64,000 bases of DNA from Propionibacteriales bacterium. GTDB lineage: Bacteria > Actinomycetota > Actinomycetes > Propionibacteriales > Nocardioidaceae. Location of the stretch: NCBI GenBank assembly GCA_009377795.1, contig WHTJ01000005.1:36926-100925 (forward strand), written 5' to 3'. The notes under the pieces were generated by a model that saw only the letters and a program-made list of their open reading frames with translations, ran no database searches and was not told where the DNA came from. A program made the position numbers and the translations under genes. Positions within the stretch are counted from its first letter, which is position 1. Each line of letters starts with the position of its first letter. Positions 35,537-48,701 of this stretch are shown here, piece after piece.

Positions 35537-35572
35537 CCTTTAACGGCCCGTCCGGTGAGGCGGGGAAGGAGG
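35537..35572 (+). promoter_or_regulatory. PyrR-binding RNA hairpin overlapping the pyrR ribosome site
   Basis: CCCG (35547-35550) and CGGG (35561-35564) close a loop TCCGGTGAGG, which matches the PyrR-box consensus UCCnGnGAGG. CCTT (35537-35540) can pair with AAGG (35566-35569), part of the Shine-Dalgarno (GGAGG 35568-35572). UMP-bound PyrR would stabilise the hairpin and block translation, the mechanism known for mycobacterial pyrR. Confidence 0.75.
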
Positions 35573-35580
35573 TCCGGCGA

Positions 35581-36207
35581 GTGGTGCCTACCCACACTGC
35601 GGCCGACCGCGGTGCCGAGCGGGTGGTCCTGGACGCCGAGGACATCGGCCGTGCATTGACCCGCATCTCCCACGAAATCCTCGAACGCAACAAGGGTGCC
35701 GACGGTCTCGTCCTGCTCGGCATCCCCACCCGTGGAGTGCCGCTCGCCCGGCGGGTCGGCTCCCGGATCCAATCGGTGGAGGGGGTGTCGGTCCCGGTCG
35801 GCTCGCTGGACGTCACGATGTACCGCGACGACCTGCGCCTGCGGCCGGCCCGGGGCCTCGAGCACACCGAGATTCCCGACTCCGGGGTAGACGACAAGAC
35901 CGTTGTGCTGATCGACGACGTGCTCTACAGCGGCCGCACGATCCGCTCGGCGCTGGACGCCCTCAGCGACCTCGGGCGTCCGCGCAACGTCTGCCTCGCC
36001 GTACTGGTCGACCGCGGTCATCGCGAGCTGCCGATCCGTGCGGACTTCGTCGGCAAGAACCTCCCGACCGCGCACGCGCAGAAGGTGCAGGTCCTCCTTG
36101 AGGAATACGACGGCCGGGACGCCGTCCTCATCGTCGACTCCGGACCCGGCGAGTCCGCGCCCGGGTCCGGGTCCATGGAGGAAGACGTCACCGAGGTGAC
36201 CCGATGA
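35581..36207 (+). CDS. pyrR: Bifunctional pyr operon regulator / uracil phosphoribosyltransferase
   Basis: 208 residues, type I phosphoribosyltransferase fold; PRPP loop [13 protein letters not shown] (108-120), and [12 protein letters not shown] and DVTMYRDDL are typical PyrR segments that also contact RNA. It senses UMP and regulates the operon. GTG start 8 nt after GGAGG. The C-terminal Gly/Ser/Glu tail (about 20 residues) is longer than usual. ATGA overlap with pyrB. Confidence 0.95.
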   Translation: MVPTHTAADRGAERVVLDAEDIGRALTRISHEILERNKGADGLVLLGIPTRGVPLARRVGSRIQSVEGVSVPVGSLDVTMYRDDLRLRPARGLEHTEIPDSGVDDKTVVLIDDVLYSGRTIRSALDALSDLGRPRNVCLAVLVDRGHRELPIRADFVGKNLPTAHAQKVQVLLEEYDGRDAVLIVDSGPGESAPGSGSMEEDVTEVTR

Positions 36208-37178
36208 AACGCCATTTGCTCAGCGCCGCCGACCTCGACCGCGACGAAGCGCTGCTGATCCTCGACACCGCCGGCGAGATGCGATCACTGGCGGACCGGC
36301 CGATCAAGAAGTCGCCGGCACTGCGCGGTCGCACCGTGGTCAACCTGTTCTTCGAGGACTCCACCCGGACCCGGATTTCCTTCGAGGCCGCGGGAAAACG
36401 CCTCTCGGCCGACGTCATCAATTTCTCCGCGAAGGGCTCGAGCCTGTCGAAGGGAGAGAGCCTGAAAGACACCGCCCTCACGCTCGAGGCGATGGGTGCC
36501 GATGCCGTGGTCATCCGGCACAGCGCGTCGGGTGCACCGCACCGGCTGGCGAACAGCGGCTGGGTCCGCAGCAGCGTCGTGAACGCCGGAGACGGCACCC
36601 ACGAGCACCCCACTCAGGCGCTGCTGGATGCGTTCACGATGCGCCGGCACCTGGGCGATCTCGACGGTCGCCGGATCGCGATCGTCGGGGACGTCCTGCA
36701 CAGCCGGGTGGCCCGCTCGAACGCCCTGTTGCTGGCCACGCTGGGTGCGGAGGTGACGCTGGTGGCGCCGCCGACCCTGCTGCCGGTGGGCGTCGAGACG
36801 TGGCCGGTGACGACGTCGTACGACCTCGACGCCACCTTGCCCAAGAGCGACGCGGTGATGATGCTGCGGGTGCAGCGGGAGCGGATGAACGCCGCGTTCT
36901 TCCCGAGTGCCCGGGAATACAGCCGGCGGTACGGCCTGGACGCCCGGCGGATGGGCCTGCTGGACGCGCACGCGATCGTGATGCATCCCGGTCCGATGAT
37001 CCGGGGCATGGAGATCTCGGCCGACGTCGCGGACTCGGAGCGTTCGGTGATCGTCGAGCAGGTGACGAACGGCGTCGCGGTGCGGATGGCGGTGCTGTAC
37101 CTCCTGCTGAGCGGATCCGGCGAGGCGCCGGAGACATCGGAGAACAACACCACGGCCGGTACGGAGGCCCTCGCGTGA
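36204..37178 (+). CDS. pyrB: Aspartate carbamoyltransferase catalytic subunit
   Basis: 324 residues. Carbamoyl-phosphate site FEDSTRTR (50-57), [10 protein letters not shown], and the aspartate-binding RVQRERM. No PyrI partner, as normal in actinobacteria. The C-terminal extension after [11 protein letters not shown] is non-conserved. Overlaps pyrC by GTGA. Confidence 0.95.
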   Translation: MKRHLLSAADLDRDEALLILDTAGEMRSLADRPIKKSPALRGRTVVNLFFEDSTRTRISFEAAGKRLSADVINFSAKGSSLSKGESLKDTALTLEAMGADAVVIRHSASGAPHRLANSGWVRSSVVNAGDGTHEHPTQALLDAFTMRRHLGDLDGRRIAIVGDVLHSRVARSNALLLATLGAEVTLVAPPTLLPVGVETWPVTTSYDLDATLPKSDAVMMLRVQRERMNAAFFPSAREYSRRYGLDARRMGLLDAHAIVMHPGPMIRGMEISADVADSERSVIVEQVTNGVAVRMAVLYLLLSGSGEAPETSENNTTAGTEALA

Positions 37179-38461
37179 GTGAACATCTGATCCGCGGTGC
37201 ATCGGTCCTGGGCGGCGAGCCCGCCGACCTGCTCCTCCGGGACGGCGTGATCGCGGAGCTCGGCCCGGGTCTGAGCGCCGCCGGCGCGGAGATCGTCGAC
37301 GCCGACGGACTGGTGGCACTCCCGGGACTGGTCGATCTGCACACTCACCTGCGCGAGCCGGGCCGGGAGGACGCCGAGACGGTGCTGACCGGCACCCAGG
37401 CGGCCGCCCGCGGCGGGTTCACCACCGTGCACGCGATGGCGAACACCGAACCGGTGGCCGACACCGCGGGCGGCGTCGAGCAGGTATGGCGACTAGGCCG
37501 GGAGGGCGGGTACTGCGACGTCGCGGCCGTGGGCGCGGTGACCGTCGGGCTGGCCGGGGAGCGACTCGCCGAGCTGGGCGCGATGGCGGAGTCCGCGGCG
37601 AGGGTGCGGGTGTTCTCCGACGACGGCAAGTGCGTGTCCGACGCCGTGCTGATGCGCCGGGCTCTGGAGTACGTCAAGGCGTTCGACGGGGTCGTCGCCC
37701 AGCACGCGCAGGAGCCGCGGCTCACCGAGGGTGCGCAGATGAATGAAGGCGAGCTGTCCGGCGTACTCGGGCTCGCCGGATGGCCGGCCGTGGCCGAGGA
37801 GGCCATCGTGGCCCGGGACTGCCTGCTCGCCGCGCACGTCGGCTCCCGCCTGCACGTCTGCCACGTGTCCACCAAGGGATCGGTCGACATCGTGCGCTGG
37901 GCGAAGAGCAGGGGCTGCCAGGTGAGCGCGGAGGTGACGCCGCATCATCTGCTGCTGACCGACGAGCTGGCCTCCACCTACGACCCGGTCTACAAGGTCA
38001 ATCCGCCGTTGCGGACCCGCGAGGACGTCGAGGCGCTCCGCGCCGGTCTGGCCGACGGCACGATCGACTGCGTCGCGACGGACCACGCGCCGCATCCGTC
38101 GGAGGACAAGGACTGCGAGTGGGCCAACGCGGCCTTCGGCATGATGGGCTTGGAGACCGCACTGTCCGTGGTCCAGGAGGCGATGGTCGACACCGGGTTG
38201 CTGGACTGGCCGGGGGTCGCCGACCGGATGTCCGGCGCGCCCGCACGGATCGGGCGGATTACCGGCCAGGGGCGCTCCCTCGAGGTGGGTGCGCCGGCGA
38301 ACGTCGTTCTCTACGATCCGTCGGTACGCCGTCCGGTCGACCCGGCCGACTCGGCGTCGCTGTCGCGCAACACGCCGTACGCCGAACGCGAGCTGCCCGG
38401 CCATGTGGTCGCGACCTTCCTCCGCGGCAAGCCCACCGTGCTCGACGGGAAGCTGCAGTGA
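37175..38461 (+). CDS. pyrC: Dihydroorotase
   Basis: 428 residues, class I amidohydrolase. Zinc ligands [32 protein letters not shown] and ATDHAPH are intact, with [10 protein letters not shown] typical of actinobacterial enzymes. It cyclises carbamoyl-aspartate. GTGA overlap with carA; the small PH-domain gene often found between pyrC and carA is absent. Confidence 0.95.
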   Translation: MSEHLIRGASVLGGEPADLLLRDGVIAELGPGLSAAGAEIVDADGLVALPGLVDLHTHLREPGREDAETVLTGTQAAARGGFTTVHAMANTEPVADTAGGVEQVWRLGREGGYCDVAAVGAVTVGLAGERLAELGAMAESAARVRVFSDDGKCVSDAVLMRRALEYVKAFDGVVAQHAQEPRLTEGAQMNEGELSGVLGLAGWPAVAEEAIVARDCLLAAHVGSRLHVCHVSTKGSVDIVRWAKSRGCQVSAEVTPHHLLLTDELASTYDPVYKVNPPLRTREDVEALRAGLADGTIDCVATDHAPHPSEDKDCEWANAAFGMMGLETALSVVQEAMVDTGLLDWPGVADRMSGAPARIGRITGQGRSLEVGAPANVVLYDPSVRRPVDPADSASLSRNTPYAERELPGHVVATFLRGKPTVLDGKLQ

Positions 38462-39689
38462 GCGCGCCGGCGATCCTGGTGCTGGAGGACGGCCGGACGT
38501 TTCGCGGTGAGTCGTACGGCGCGACGGGCGAGACCCTCGGTGAGGCGGTCTTCGCCACCGGCATGACCGGGTACCAGGAGACGCTGACCGACCCGTCGTA
38601 CCACCGCCAGGTCGTGGTGATGACCGCACCGCACATCGGCAACACCGGGGTCAACGACGAGGATCCCGAGTCGGGCCGGATCTGGGTCGCGGGATACGTC
38701 GTACGGGACCCGGCCCGGGTGCCGTCCAACTGGCGCTCGCGTCGCAGCCTGCAGGACGAGCTGCGCACCCAGGGCGTGGTCGGGATCAGCGGAGTGGACA
38801 CCCGCGCGCTGACCCGGCATCTCCGCGAGCGCGGCTCCATGCGGGTCGGGATCTCCACGGTCGACACCGACGCGGACGCGCTGCTGAAGCGAGTACGGTC
38901 CGCGCCCGGCATGGAGGGCGCCGCCCTGGTCGACGACGTGACGACCCGGGAGCCGTACGTCGTGAAACCCCGAGGAGAGAAGCGGTTCACGGTCGCCGCG
39001 GTCGACCTCGGCATCAAGTCGATGACGCCGTACCAGATGGCCGAGCGCGGCATCGAGGTGCACGTGCTGCCGTCGACGGCGACGCTGGACGACGTACTCG
39101 CGGTCGAACCCGACGGCGTGTTCATGTCGAACGGACCCGGCGATCCCGAACCGCTGGAGCATCCGGTCGACGTGCTGCGCGGCGTGCTGCGTGCGGGGAC
39201 GCCGTTCTTCGGGATCTGCCTGGGAAACCAGGTCTTCGGCCTCGCGCTGGGGTTCGGCACGTACAAGCTGAAGTACGGCCACCGCGGGATCAACCAGCCG
39301 GTCGTCGACCGGCGGACCGGCAAGGTGGAGGTCACCGCCCACAACCATGGGTTCGCCGTCGACGCCCCGTTGGACGAGACGACCGAGACCGAGTTCGGCC
39401 GGGCGAGCGTCAGCCATGTCTGCCTGAACGACGATGTGGTGGAGGGGCTCGAGCTGCGGGACGACACGAACGAGCTGGCCGGGTTCTCGGTGCAGTACCA
39501 CCCGGAAGCGGCCGCCGGTCCGCATGACGCGGCGTACCTCTTCGACCGGTTCGTCGACCTGTTGCAGGGGCGCCGCGGAGGCCGGGCGCTCGCAACCGGC
39601 CTCGCTCCTTCGTCGCTCGGCGGCCAGTCCTATCCACGCTCGCGCCCCCGCCTCCCCGGCGCCCCAGTGGCCGGGAAGGAGGTCGACTG

Positions 39690-39690
<1 letters not shown>
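38458..39690 (+). CDS. carA: Carbamoyl-phosphate synthase small subunit
   Basis: 410 residues. The N-terminal CPSase domain begins [15 protein letters not shown]; the class I glutaminase triad has Cys254 (FFGICLGNQ) and His/Glu in VQYHPEAA. A Ser/Pro/Arg-rich tail of about 35 residues follows the normal end (FDRFVDLLQ). It supplies ammonia to CarB. Its TGA overlaps the carB start by one base. Confidence 0.95.
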
Positions 39691-43016
<3,326 letters not shown>

Positions 43017-43077
43017 CTCTGTCGGGCGGTGCGTGCGCTATGGCGCACTCTGTGCATGACACGTGGGAGGTGAGGGC

Positions 43078-43941
43078 ATGACCAGCGGTCCGGTCCAGGT
43101 GACCGGAAGGGTCCTGTCGCTCAAGCGCGCGGGCGCGTACCACCACCTGACCCTGGTCGCCGAGGGAGTGGCCGAGCGCACCCATCCCGGGCAGTTCGTC
43201 GCGCTCGCCGTCGGTGACCGGAACTCCCCGATGTTGTTGCGTCGCGCGTTCTCGATCTACCGGGCCCGCCCGAGCGGCGCGTACGGCGGATCTGTCGAGG
43301 TGGTGTTCGCCGTACACGGTGCGGGGACGGCCTGGTTGTCGCAGCTGCGACAACATGACGAGGTCGATGTCGTCGGGCCGCTCGGCCACCCGTTCGCCCT
43401 TCCCAAGCAGCCGGTCTCCTGTGTCTTGGTGGGCGGCGGCTACGGCAGCGCGCCGCTGTTCGGCCTGGCCGACCGGCTGAAGGAGCGTGGCTGCGCTGTG
43501 CACATGGTGCTGGGTGCGGCCACCGGGGACCGGTTGTTCGGAGCGCTGGAGGCCAAGCGTTCCGCCCGTTCGGTCACGGTCACGACGGACGACGGCTCGG
43601 TGGGGATCGAGGGGCTGGTCACCGATCCGCTGCCCGACCTGCTCGGCCGGACGGGCAGCGAGGTGATCTACGCCTGCGGCCCGATGGCGATGCTGCGCGC
43701 GGTGTCCGCCGTGTCCGCCGAGTACGGCGTCTGGAGCCAATGCGCGGTCGAGGAGTCGATGGCCTGCGGGATCGGCGTGTGCATGACGTGCGTCCTGCCG
43801 GTGGTCGGCGACGACGGGATCCTCCGGCTGACCCGATCGTGCGTCGAGGGTCCGGTCTTCGGCGGTGACCGCGTGTTGTGGGATGCCGTCGGCACGGTGC
43901 CGGAGGGCACCTGGGGCGCACCGGCGGGAGCTGGTCACTGA
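43078..43941 (+). CDS. pyrK: Dihydroorotate dehydrogenase electron-transfer subunit
   Basis: 287 residues. FAD domain (RRAFSIYRAR), NAD domain (VGGGYGSAPLF; YACGPMAML) and a C-terminal [2Fe-2S] site with cysteines in QCAVEESMACGIGVCMTC and RSCVEGP. It passes electrons from the PyrD FMN to NAD. Start ATG 43078 has GGGAGGTGAG upstream; GTG 43063 is possible. Confidence 0.92.
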   Translation: MTSGPVQVTGRVLSLKRAGAYHHLTLVAEGVAERTHPGQFVALAVGDRNSPMLLRRAFSIYRARPSGAYGGSVEVVFAVHGAGTAWLSQLRQHDEVDVVGPLGHPFALPKQPVSCVLVGGGYGSAPLFGLADRLKERGCAVHMVLGAATGDRLFGALEAKRSARSVTVTTDDGSVGIEGLVTDPLPDLLGRTGSEVIYACGPMAMLRAVSAVSAEYGVWSQCAVEESMACGIGVCMTCVLPVVGDDGILRLTRSCVEGPVFGGDRVLWDAVGTVPEGTWGAPAGAGH

Positions 43942-44906
43942 TGTCGGTTCCAGGGCCGGTGTTGCCGAGCGAGGTCGATCTCACCACGTCGCTGGCGGGC
44001 GTATCGCTGCCGAACCCGGTGCTGACCGCATCGGGATGTGCCGCCGCCGGGCGCGAGCTGGACCAGTTCTTCGACGTCGCGGACCTCGGTGCCGTGGTGA
44101 CCAAGTCCATCATGCTCGATCCCCGATCCGGCCGACCCACGCCACGGATGGCCGAGACGCCGTCCGGGATGCTCAACTCGATCGGCCTTCAGGGTCCCGG
44201 CATCGACGGCTTCCTCGCCTCGGATCTCCCGTGGCTGCTGCGCCGCAGGGCCCGGCCGGTGGTGTCCATCGCCGGGTCGACGCTGGGGGAGTACGCCGAG
44301 CTGGCCCGGCGACTCGGCAACACGCCCGGTGTGACCGCGGTCGAGGTGAATATTTCCTGCCCCAACCTGGAAAACCGCGGTCTCGTCTTCGCCTGCGATC
44401 GGCATCAGGCGGCGCGGGTGATCTCCGCCGTACGCCGGGACACACCGCGCGGCGTCCCCGTGCTCGCCAAGCTGTCGCCCGACGTCACCAACATCGTGGA
44501 CATCGCCGAGTCGGTGGTCGACGCGGGCGCCGACGGACTGGTGATGATCAACACGCTGCTCGGTATCAGCATCGATCCCGAGACGATGCGGCCGGTCTTG
44601 GGCGGCGTCACCGGAGGGTTGTCCGGTCCGGCCATCCGTCCGGTCGCGGTGCGCTGCGTCTGGCAGGTGCATCAGGCGATGCCGGACGTGCCGATCGTGG
44701 GTGTGGGCGGCATCCGTACCGGCGCGGACGCACTGGAGTTCATGCTGGCGGGCGCGTCCGCAGTACAGGTCGGCACAGTCATCTTCAACGACCCTTCGGC
44801 GCCGACGCGCGTGCTGGAGGAGTTGCGCGTGGAGCTGGCGGCGAGGTCCTTCAAGGCGGCCCGAGAGGCGGTCGGCTTCGCGCATCGAGGGGACGTACCG
44901 AGGTGA
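43941..44906 (+). CDS. pyrD: Dihydroorotate dehydrogenase, class 1B
   Basis: 321 residues, FMN TIM barrel. LPNPVLTASGCAAAGRE, TPRMAETPSGMLNSIGLQ and EVNISCPNLENRG carry the class 1B catalytic Cys. The start overlaps the pyrK stop by one base, matching a heterotetrameric NAD-dependent enzyme rather than the quinone-linked class 2 enzyme of mycobacteria. Confidence 0.95.
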   Translation: MSVPGPVLPSEVDLTTSLAGVSLPNPVLTASGCAAAGRELDQFFDVADLGAVVTKSIMLDPRSGRPTPRMAETPSGMLNSIGLQGPGIDGFLASDLPWLLRRRARPVVSIAGSTLGEYAELARRLGNTPGVTAVEVNISCPNLENRGLVFACDRHQAARVISAVRRDTPRGVPVLAKLSPDVTNIVDIAESVVDAGADGLVMINTLLGISIDPETMRPVLGGVTGGLSGPAIRPVAVRCVWQVHQAMPDVPIVGVGGIRTGADALEFMLAGASAVQVGTVIFNDPSAPTRVLEELRVELAARSFKAAREAVGFAHRGDVPR

Positions 44907-44955
44907 GCCGCGACGTCGGGGGCATGATCCAGACTCGGAGAGGTGAGGCGTACAG

Positions 44956-45774
44956 ATGACGTTCGGTTCCCGGCTACGGCACGCGATGGACACGCGCGGT
45001 CCGTTGTGTGTCGGCGTAGATCCGCATCCTGAGCTGCTCCTCGGCTGGGGGCTGACGGACGACCCGCGCGGCCTGGAGCGGTTCGCGCTCACGGTCACGG
45101 AGGCGCTCGCCCCGCAGGTGGCGGTCCTCAAGCCGCAGTCGGCGTTCTTCGAGCGGCATGGCGCAGCCGGGATCGCCGTGCTGGAGAAGCTGATCCCCCT
45201 GGCCCGCGACGCCGGGTGCCTCGTGCTCATGGACGCCAAGCGAGGCGACATCGGCTCCACCATGCAGGCGTACGCCGATGCGTACGTCACCCCGACGTCG
45301 CCGCTGGCCTGCGACGCGATCACGGCCAACCCGTACCTGGGTTTCGGCTCCCTCGAGATCCTCATCGACTACGCGGTGAAGTTCGACGCGGGCGTCTTCG
45401 TCGTCACGCTCACGTCGAATCCGGAGGGGCCGGAGGTCCAGCGGTCGTCGGCGGCCGGCGGCGGCACCGTTGCCGGGTCGATCCTGCGGCAGATCGCCGC
45501 GGTCAACCAGGCCGCCGAGCCGATGGGATCCATCGGGGCCGTGGTAGGCACCACGATCGGCGAGCCCGGCGAGGATCTCCGGATCAACGGCCCGCTGCTC
45601 GCACCCGGGCTGGGCGCGCAGGGCGGCACTCCCGAGGACGCCGCCCGGATTTTCGCCGGCGTGCTGGAGAACGTCGTACCCGCTGCCGCGCGGGAGGTGC
45701 TGCGCGCGGGTCCCGACGTCGCCGCGCTTCGCGACGCGGCCAGAGGTCTCAACGCGGCCTTGAGCTGGTCGTGA
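44956..45774 (+). CDS. pyrF: Orotidine-5'-phosphate decarboxylase, type 2
   Basis: 272 residues; active-site motif LMDAKRGDIGST and PNPYLGF/ANPYLGFGSL segments identify the long type 2 (mycobacterial) form. It makes UMP, the effector of PyrR. Ribosome site GAGAGGTGAGG. Last gene of the pyrimidine operon. Confidence 0.95.
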   Translation: MTFGSRLRHAMDTRGPLCVGVDPHPELLLGWGLTDDPRGLERFALTVTEALAPQVAVLKPQSAFFERHGAAGIAVLEKLIPLARDAGCLVLMDAKRGDIGSTMQAYADAYVTPTSPLACDAITANPYLGFGSLEILIDYAVKFDAGVFVVTLTSNPEGPEVQRSSAAGGGTVAGSILRQIAAVNQAAEPMGSIGAVVGTTIGEPGEDLRINGPLLAPGLGAQGGTPEDAARIFAGVLENVVPAAAREVLRAGPDVAALRDAARGLNAALSWS

Positions 45775-45874
45775 TCCTGGCCTCCGCTCTCGACGAGCCT
45801 GCGCGCGCGATCCCCGGAGATGACATGCTGAGACCGATCGGGTGCGCAGGGTGCGTGATCGCGCAACAATGGGG

Positions 45875-45907
45875 ATCCGGACGAGGAGACCGTCGCCCGT
45901 CCCGGAT
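45875..45907 (+). terminator. Possible hairpin terminator after pyrF
   Basis: ATCCGGACG (45875-45883) pairs with CGTCCCGGAT (45898-45907) with one bulged C. It lies about 100 bp after pyrF and 140 bp upstream of the predicted mihF promoter. The remaining part of the 323-bp gap shows no gene. Confidence 0.4.
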
Positions 45908-46023
45908 GGCGTGATCCGCATGCGCGGCTCCCGGTTGGCAGTGGCACCAGGGTCGCTCGTGGGCGAGGCGGCGACGTGGAGATGGAGGGGCTGGACCGAA
46001 TGACCAGGATTCCGACCCCGCGT

Positions 46024-46052
46024 TTGCTCCCGGAACGAGACCCCGCTAGCGT
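46024..46052 (+). promoter_or_regulatory. Predicted mihF promoter
   Basis: TTGCTC (46024-46029), 17-bp spacer, TAGCGT (46047-46052). Transcription would begin near 46059, about 40 nt before the GTG start. Confidence 0.5.
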
Positions 46053-46097
46053 CCGATTCCGACGATGTGTCCCGGCTAGCAGCAAGAGGTGACCGCA

Positions 46098-46418
46098 GTG
46101 GCCTTGCCCTCACTCACTCCGGAACAGCGGCAGGCGGCCTTGGAGAAGGCGGCCGCCGCTCGACGTGAGCGTGCCGAGGTCAAGAACCGCCTCAAGCACT
46201 CGGGCGGATCGCTCGCCGAGGTTCTCCGCGAGGGCAAGAACAACCACGTCGTCGGCAAGATGAAGGTGCTCGACCTGCTCCAGGCGATGCCGGGCCTGGG
46301 CAAGGTCCGCGCCCGGCAGATGATGGAACGCATCGGCATCTCGGAGAGTCGGAGGGTCCGCGGGCTGGGCAGCAACCAGATTGCGGCACTCGAGCGTGAG
46401 TTTGACTCCCGAAGCTGA
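46098..46418 (+). CDS. mihF: Actinobacterial integration host factor
   Basis: 106 residues; [30 protein letters not shown] and the helix-two-turn-helix [17 protein letters not shown] are diagnostic. It binds and bends DNA and is an essential nucleoid protein in mycobacteria. GTG 46098 is chosen to match the family N-terminus; GTG 46089 is also open. It overlaps gmk by 23 bp. Confidence 0.93.
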   Translation: MALPSLTPEQRQAALEKAAAARRERAEVKNRLKHSGGSLAEVLREGKNNHVVGKMKVLDLLQAMPGLGKVRARQMMERIGISESRRVRGLGSNQIAALEREFDSRS

Positions 46419-46995
46419 AGCCGACGCCGTACCTCGAGGTCTGCGTCTCACCGTCCTGTCCGGACCGTCGGGGGTGGGCAAGAGCACGGTCGTCACCGAG
46501 CTCCGGCAGAACCATCCCGAGATCTGGGTCTCGGTCTCCGCGACCACCCGGCGTCCCCGACCCGGCGAGGTGCACGGGGTGCACTACTACTTCGTCGACG
46601 ATGCGGAGTTCGATCGGCTGGTCGAGAGCGGCGAGCTGCTGGAGTGGGCGGCGTTCGCCGGTCACCGATACGGCACTCCGCGGGAGCCGGTGCTCGGCCG
46701 CCTGGCCGAGGGGATCCCGGTACTCCTGGAGATCGACCTCCAGGGCGCGCATCAGGTCCGGGAGTCCGTCCACGACGCCCTGCTGGTGTTCCTCGCGCCG
46801 CCCTCGTGGGAGGAGCTCGTACGCCGGCTGACCGGGCGCGGCACCGAACCGCCGGACGTCGTCGACCGCAGGCTCGAGGTGGCCCGGCAGGAGATGGCGG
46901 CCGAAGAGGAGTTCGACGTTACGCTCACGAACACCGACGTGGGCGCGGTTTGCCGCGACTTGATAGCATTGATGCGTTCGTCCACGAAATCCTGA
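46396..46995 (+). CDS. gmk: Guanylate kinase
   Basis: 199 residues. P-loop [11 protein letters not shown], the GMP-binding [22 protein letters not shown] segment and RLEVARQEM are intact. It makes GDP from GMP. The start is uncertain: GTG 46396 (listed) or TTG 46381, neither with a clear ribosome site; translation is probably coupled to mihF. Confidence 0.93.
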   Translation: MSLTPEAEADAVPRGLRLTVLSGPSGVGKSTVVTELRQNHPEIWVSVSATTRRPRPGEVHGVHYYFVDDAEFDRLVESGELLEWAAFAGHRYGTPREPVLGRLAEGIPVLLEIDLQGAHQVRESVHDALLVFLAPPSWEELVRRLTGRGTEPPDVVDRRLEVARQEMAAEEEFDVTLTNTDVGAVCRDLIALMRSSTKS

Positions 46996-47021
46996 TCCCC
47001 ACTCCTCGGAGGCCTGAGCGC

Positions 47022-47330
47022 GTGTCCGACACCTCCCCGCAGTCGGTGGCCGAGGGCATCACCAACCCTCCCATCGACGACCTGCTCACCAAGACCGACT
47101 CCAAGTACCAGCTGGTCCTCTACTCCGCCAAGCGTGCGCGGCAGATCAATGCCTACTATTCCCAGCTCGGCGAGGGCCTGCTGGAGTACGTCGGACCGCT
47201 GGTCGAGACCCACGTGCAGGAGAAGCCGCTGTCGATCGCGCTGCGCGAGATCAACGAGGACCTTCTGACCTGCGAGGACATCGAGCCCGGCCAGCCCGTC
47301 GAGGAGGCCGCCGAATCCACGGGGGCCTGA
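47022..47330 (+). CDS. rpoZ: RNA polymerase omega subunit
   Basis: 102 residues with [32 protein letters not shown] and [11 protein letters not shown], the omega signature. It stabilises the beta-prime subunit. GTG start after TCGGAGG; 26 bp downstream of gmk. Confidence 0.94.
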   Translation: MSDTSPQSVAEGITNPPIDDLLTKTDSKYQLVLYSAKRARQINAYYSQLGEGLLEYVGPLVETHVQEKPLSIALREINEDLLTCEDIEPGQPVEEAAESTGA

Positions 47331-47361
47331 GCCTCCTCGGTGGGTTCGGTGGACGCGCGCC

Positions 47362-48624
47362 GTGTCCCGTGATGCGGAGCTGAACACCGGCAATACGCCC
47401 GGGGGCGGCCGGGCCGATGTCGTACTGGGGGTTTCGGGGGGCATCGCCGCCTACAAGGCCGCCGAGCTGCTGCGGTTGTTCACCGAGTCCGGTCACGACG
47501 TACGCGTCATACCCACCGCGAGCGCCCTGGAGTTCGTCGGCGCGCCGACCTGGGCGGCGCTCTCCGGTCACCCGGTGACCAGCGAGGTCTGGGACGACGT
47601 GCACCGCGTGCCGCACGTTCGGATCGGGCGATCGGCCGACCTGCTCGTCGTGGCCCCGGCGACCGCCGACCTGCTCGCCAAGGCCGCGCACGGGATCGCC
47701 GACGACCTGCTCACCAACACTCTGCTGACGGCGACCTGCCCGGTGATGTTCGCTCCGGCCATGCACACCGAGATGTGGGAACACCCCGCCACCCAGAGCA
47801 ACGTCGCGATCCTGCGGGAGCGCGGCGTGATCGTGGTGGAGCCGGCCGTGGGCCGGCTGACCGGCGCGGACAGCGGGAAGGGCCGGTTGCCGGAGCCGGA
47901 GGAGCTGTTCGAGCTCGCCACGGAGGTACGACGGCGTGGCGCGCTGCCGGCCGATCTGCGCGGGCGGCACGTGGTCGTGAGCGCCGGCGGGACGCGGGAG
48001 TATCTGGATCCGGTGCGGTTCCTGGGCAACCGCTCGTCCGGCCTGATGGGGTACGCGCTGGCCCGTTCCGCGGTGGCCCGGGGCGCGGAGGTGACCCTGG
48101 TGGCGGCGAACGCGGACCTGCCCGACCCCGCGGGCGTCAAGACCGTACCGGTCGAGTCGACCGCCCAGATGAGCGCCGCCGTGCTCGACGCCGCGGCCGG
48201 CGCCGACGCGGTGGTGATGGCCGCGGCGCCGGCCGACTTCCGTCCGGTCGAGCGCGCGGACGACAAGATCAAGAAGGCGGACGACGGTACGGCGCCGACC
48301 GTCGTACTCACGCAGACCGACGACATCCTCGCCCGGCTCGCCCGGGAACGGCCACGCGAGGGCGCGGTGATCGTCGGGTTCGCGGCGGAGACCGGCGACT
48401 CCGAGGCCGACGTCATGACCCACGCCCGGGCGAAACTTCAGCGCAAGGGCTGCGACCTCCTCGTCGTCAACGACGTGAGCGGCGGCAAGGTCTTCGGTAG
48501 CCCCGAGACCGAGGCGGTCATCCTCGACGCCGCGGGCCGGTCGACCGAGGTCGGACGAGGACCGAAGTCCGCTCTTGCTCACGCCGTCTGGGACGCGGTC
48601 GCGGAGCTTCTGACCGCCAGGTGA
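47362..48624 (+). CDS. coaBC: Bifunctional phosphopantothenoylcysteine decarboxylase/synthetase
   Basis: 420 residues. CoaC half: GVSGGIAAYKAAEL, catalytic His in HVRIGRSADL and MFAPAMHTEMW; CoaB half: VSAGGTREYLDPVRFLGNRSSG and the K-I-K-K segment. It makes 4'-phosphopantetheine for CoA. GTG start. Confidence 0.95.
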   Translation: MSRDAELNTGNTPGGGRADVVLGVSGGIAAYKAAELLRLFTESGHDVRVIPTASALEFVGAPTWAALSGHPVTSEVWDDVHRVPHVRIGRSADLLVVAPATADLLAKAAHGIADDLLTNTLLTATCPVMFAPAMHTEMWEHPATQSNVAILRERGVIVVEPAVGRLTGADSGKGRLPEPEELFELATEVRRRGALPADLRGRHVVVSAGGTREYLDPVRFLGNRSSGLMGYALARSAVARGAEVTLVAANADLPDPAGVKTVPVESTAQMSAAVLDAAAGADAVVMAAAPADFRPVERADDKIKKADDGTAPTVVLTQTDDILARLARERPREGAVIVGFAAETGDSEADVMTHARAKLQRKGCDLLVVNDVSGGKVFGSPETEAVILDAAGRSTEVGRGPKSALAHAVWDAVAELLTAR

Positions 48625-48659
48625 GACGACATACCACCATCTGACCGGTACCGAGTCGT

Positions 48660-48665
48660 TATGCT
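48660..48665 (+). promoter_or_regulatory. Candidate -10 box of metK
   Basis: TATGCT, 36 bp before ATG 48702. The leader is too short for any known SAM riboswitch and none is visible. Confidence 0.35.
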
Positions 48666-48701
48666 GTCCCGACAGAGGGGCCGCTCACACGTCAGGAGGG
48701 C

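Noticed and set aside
48625..48701. SAM riboswitch before metK
   Set aside because: The leader is too short and no riboswitch consensus is visible.
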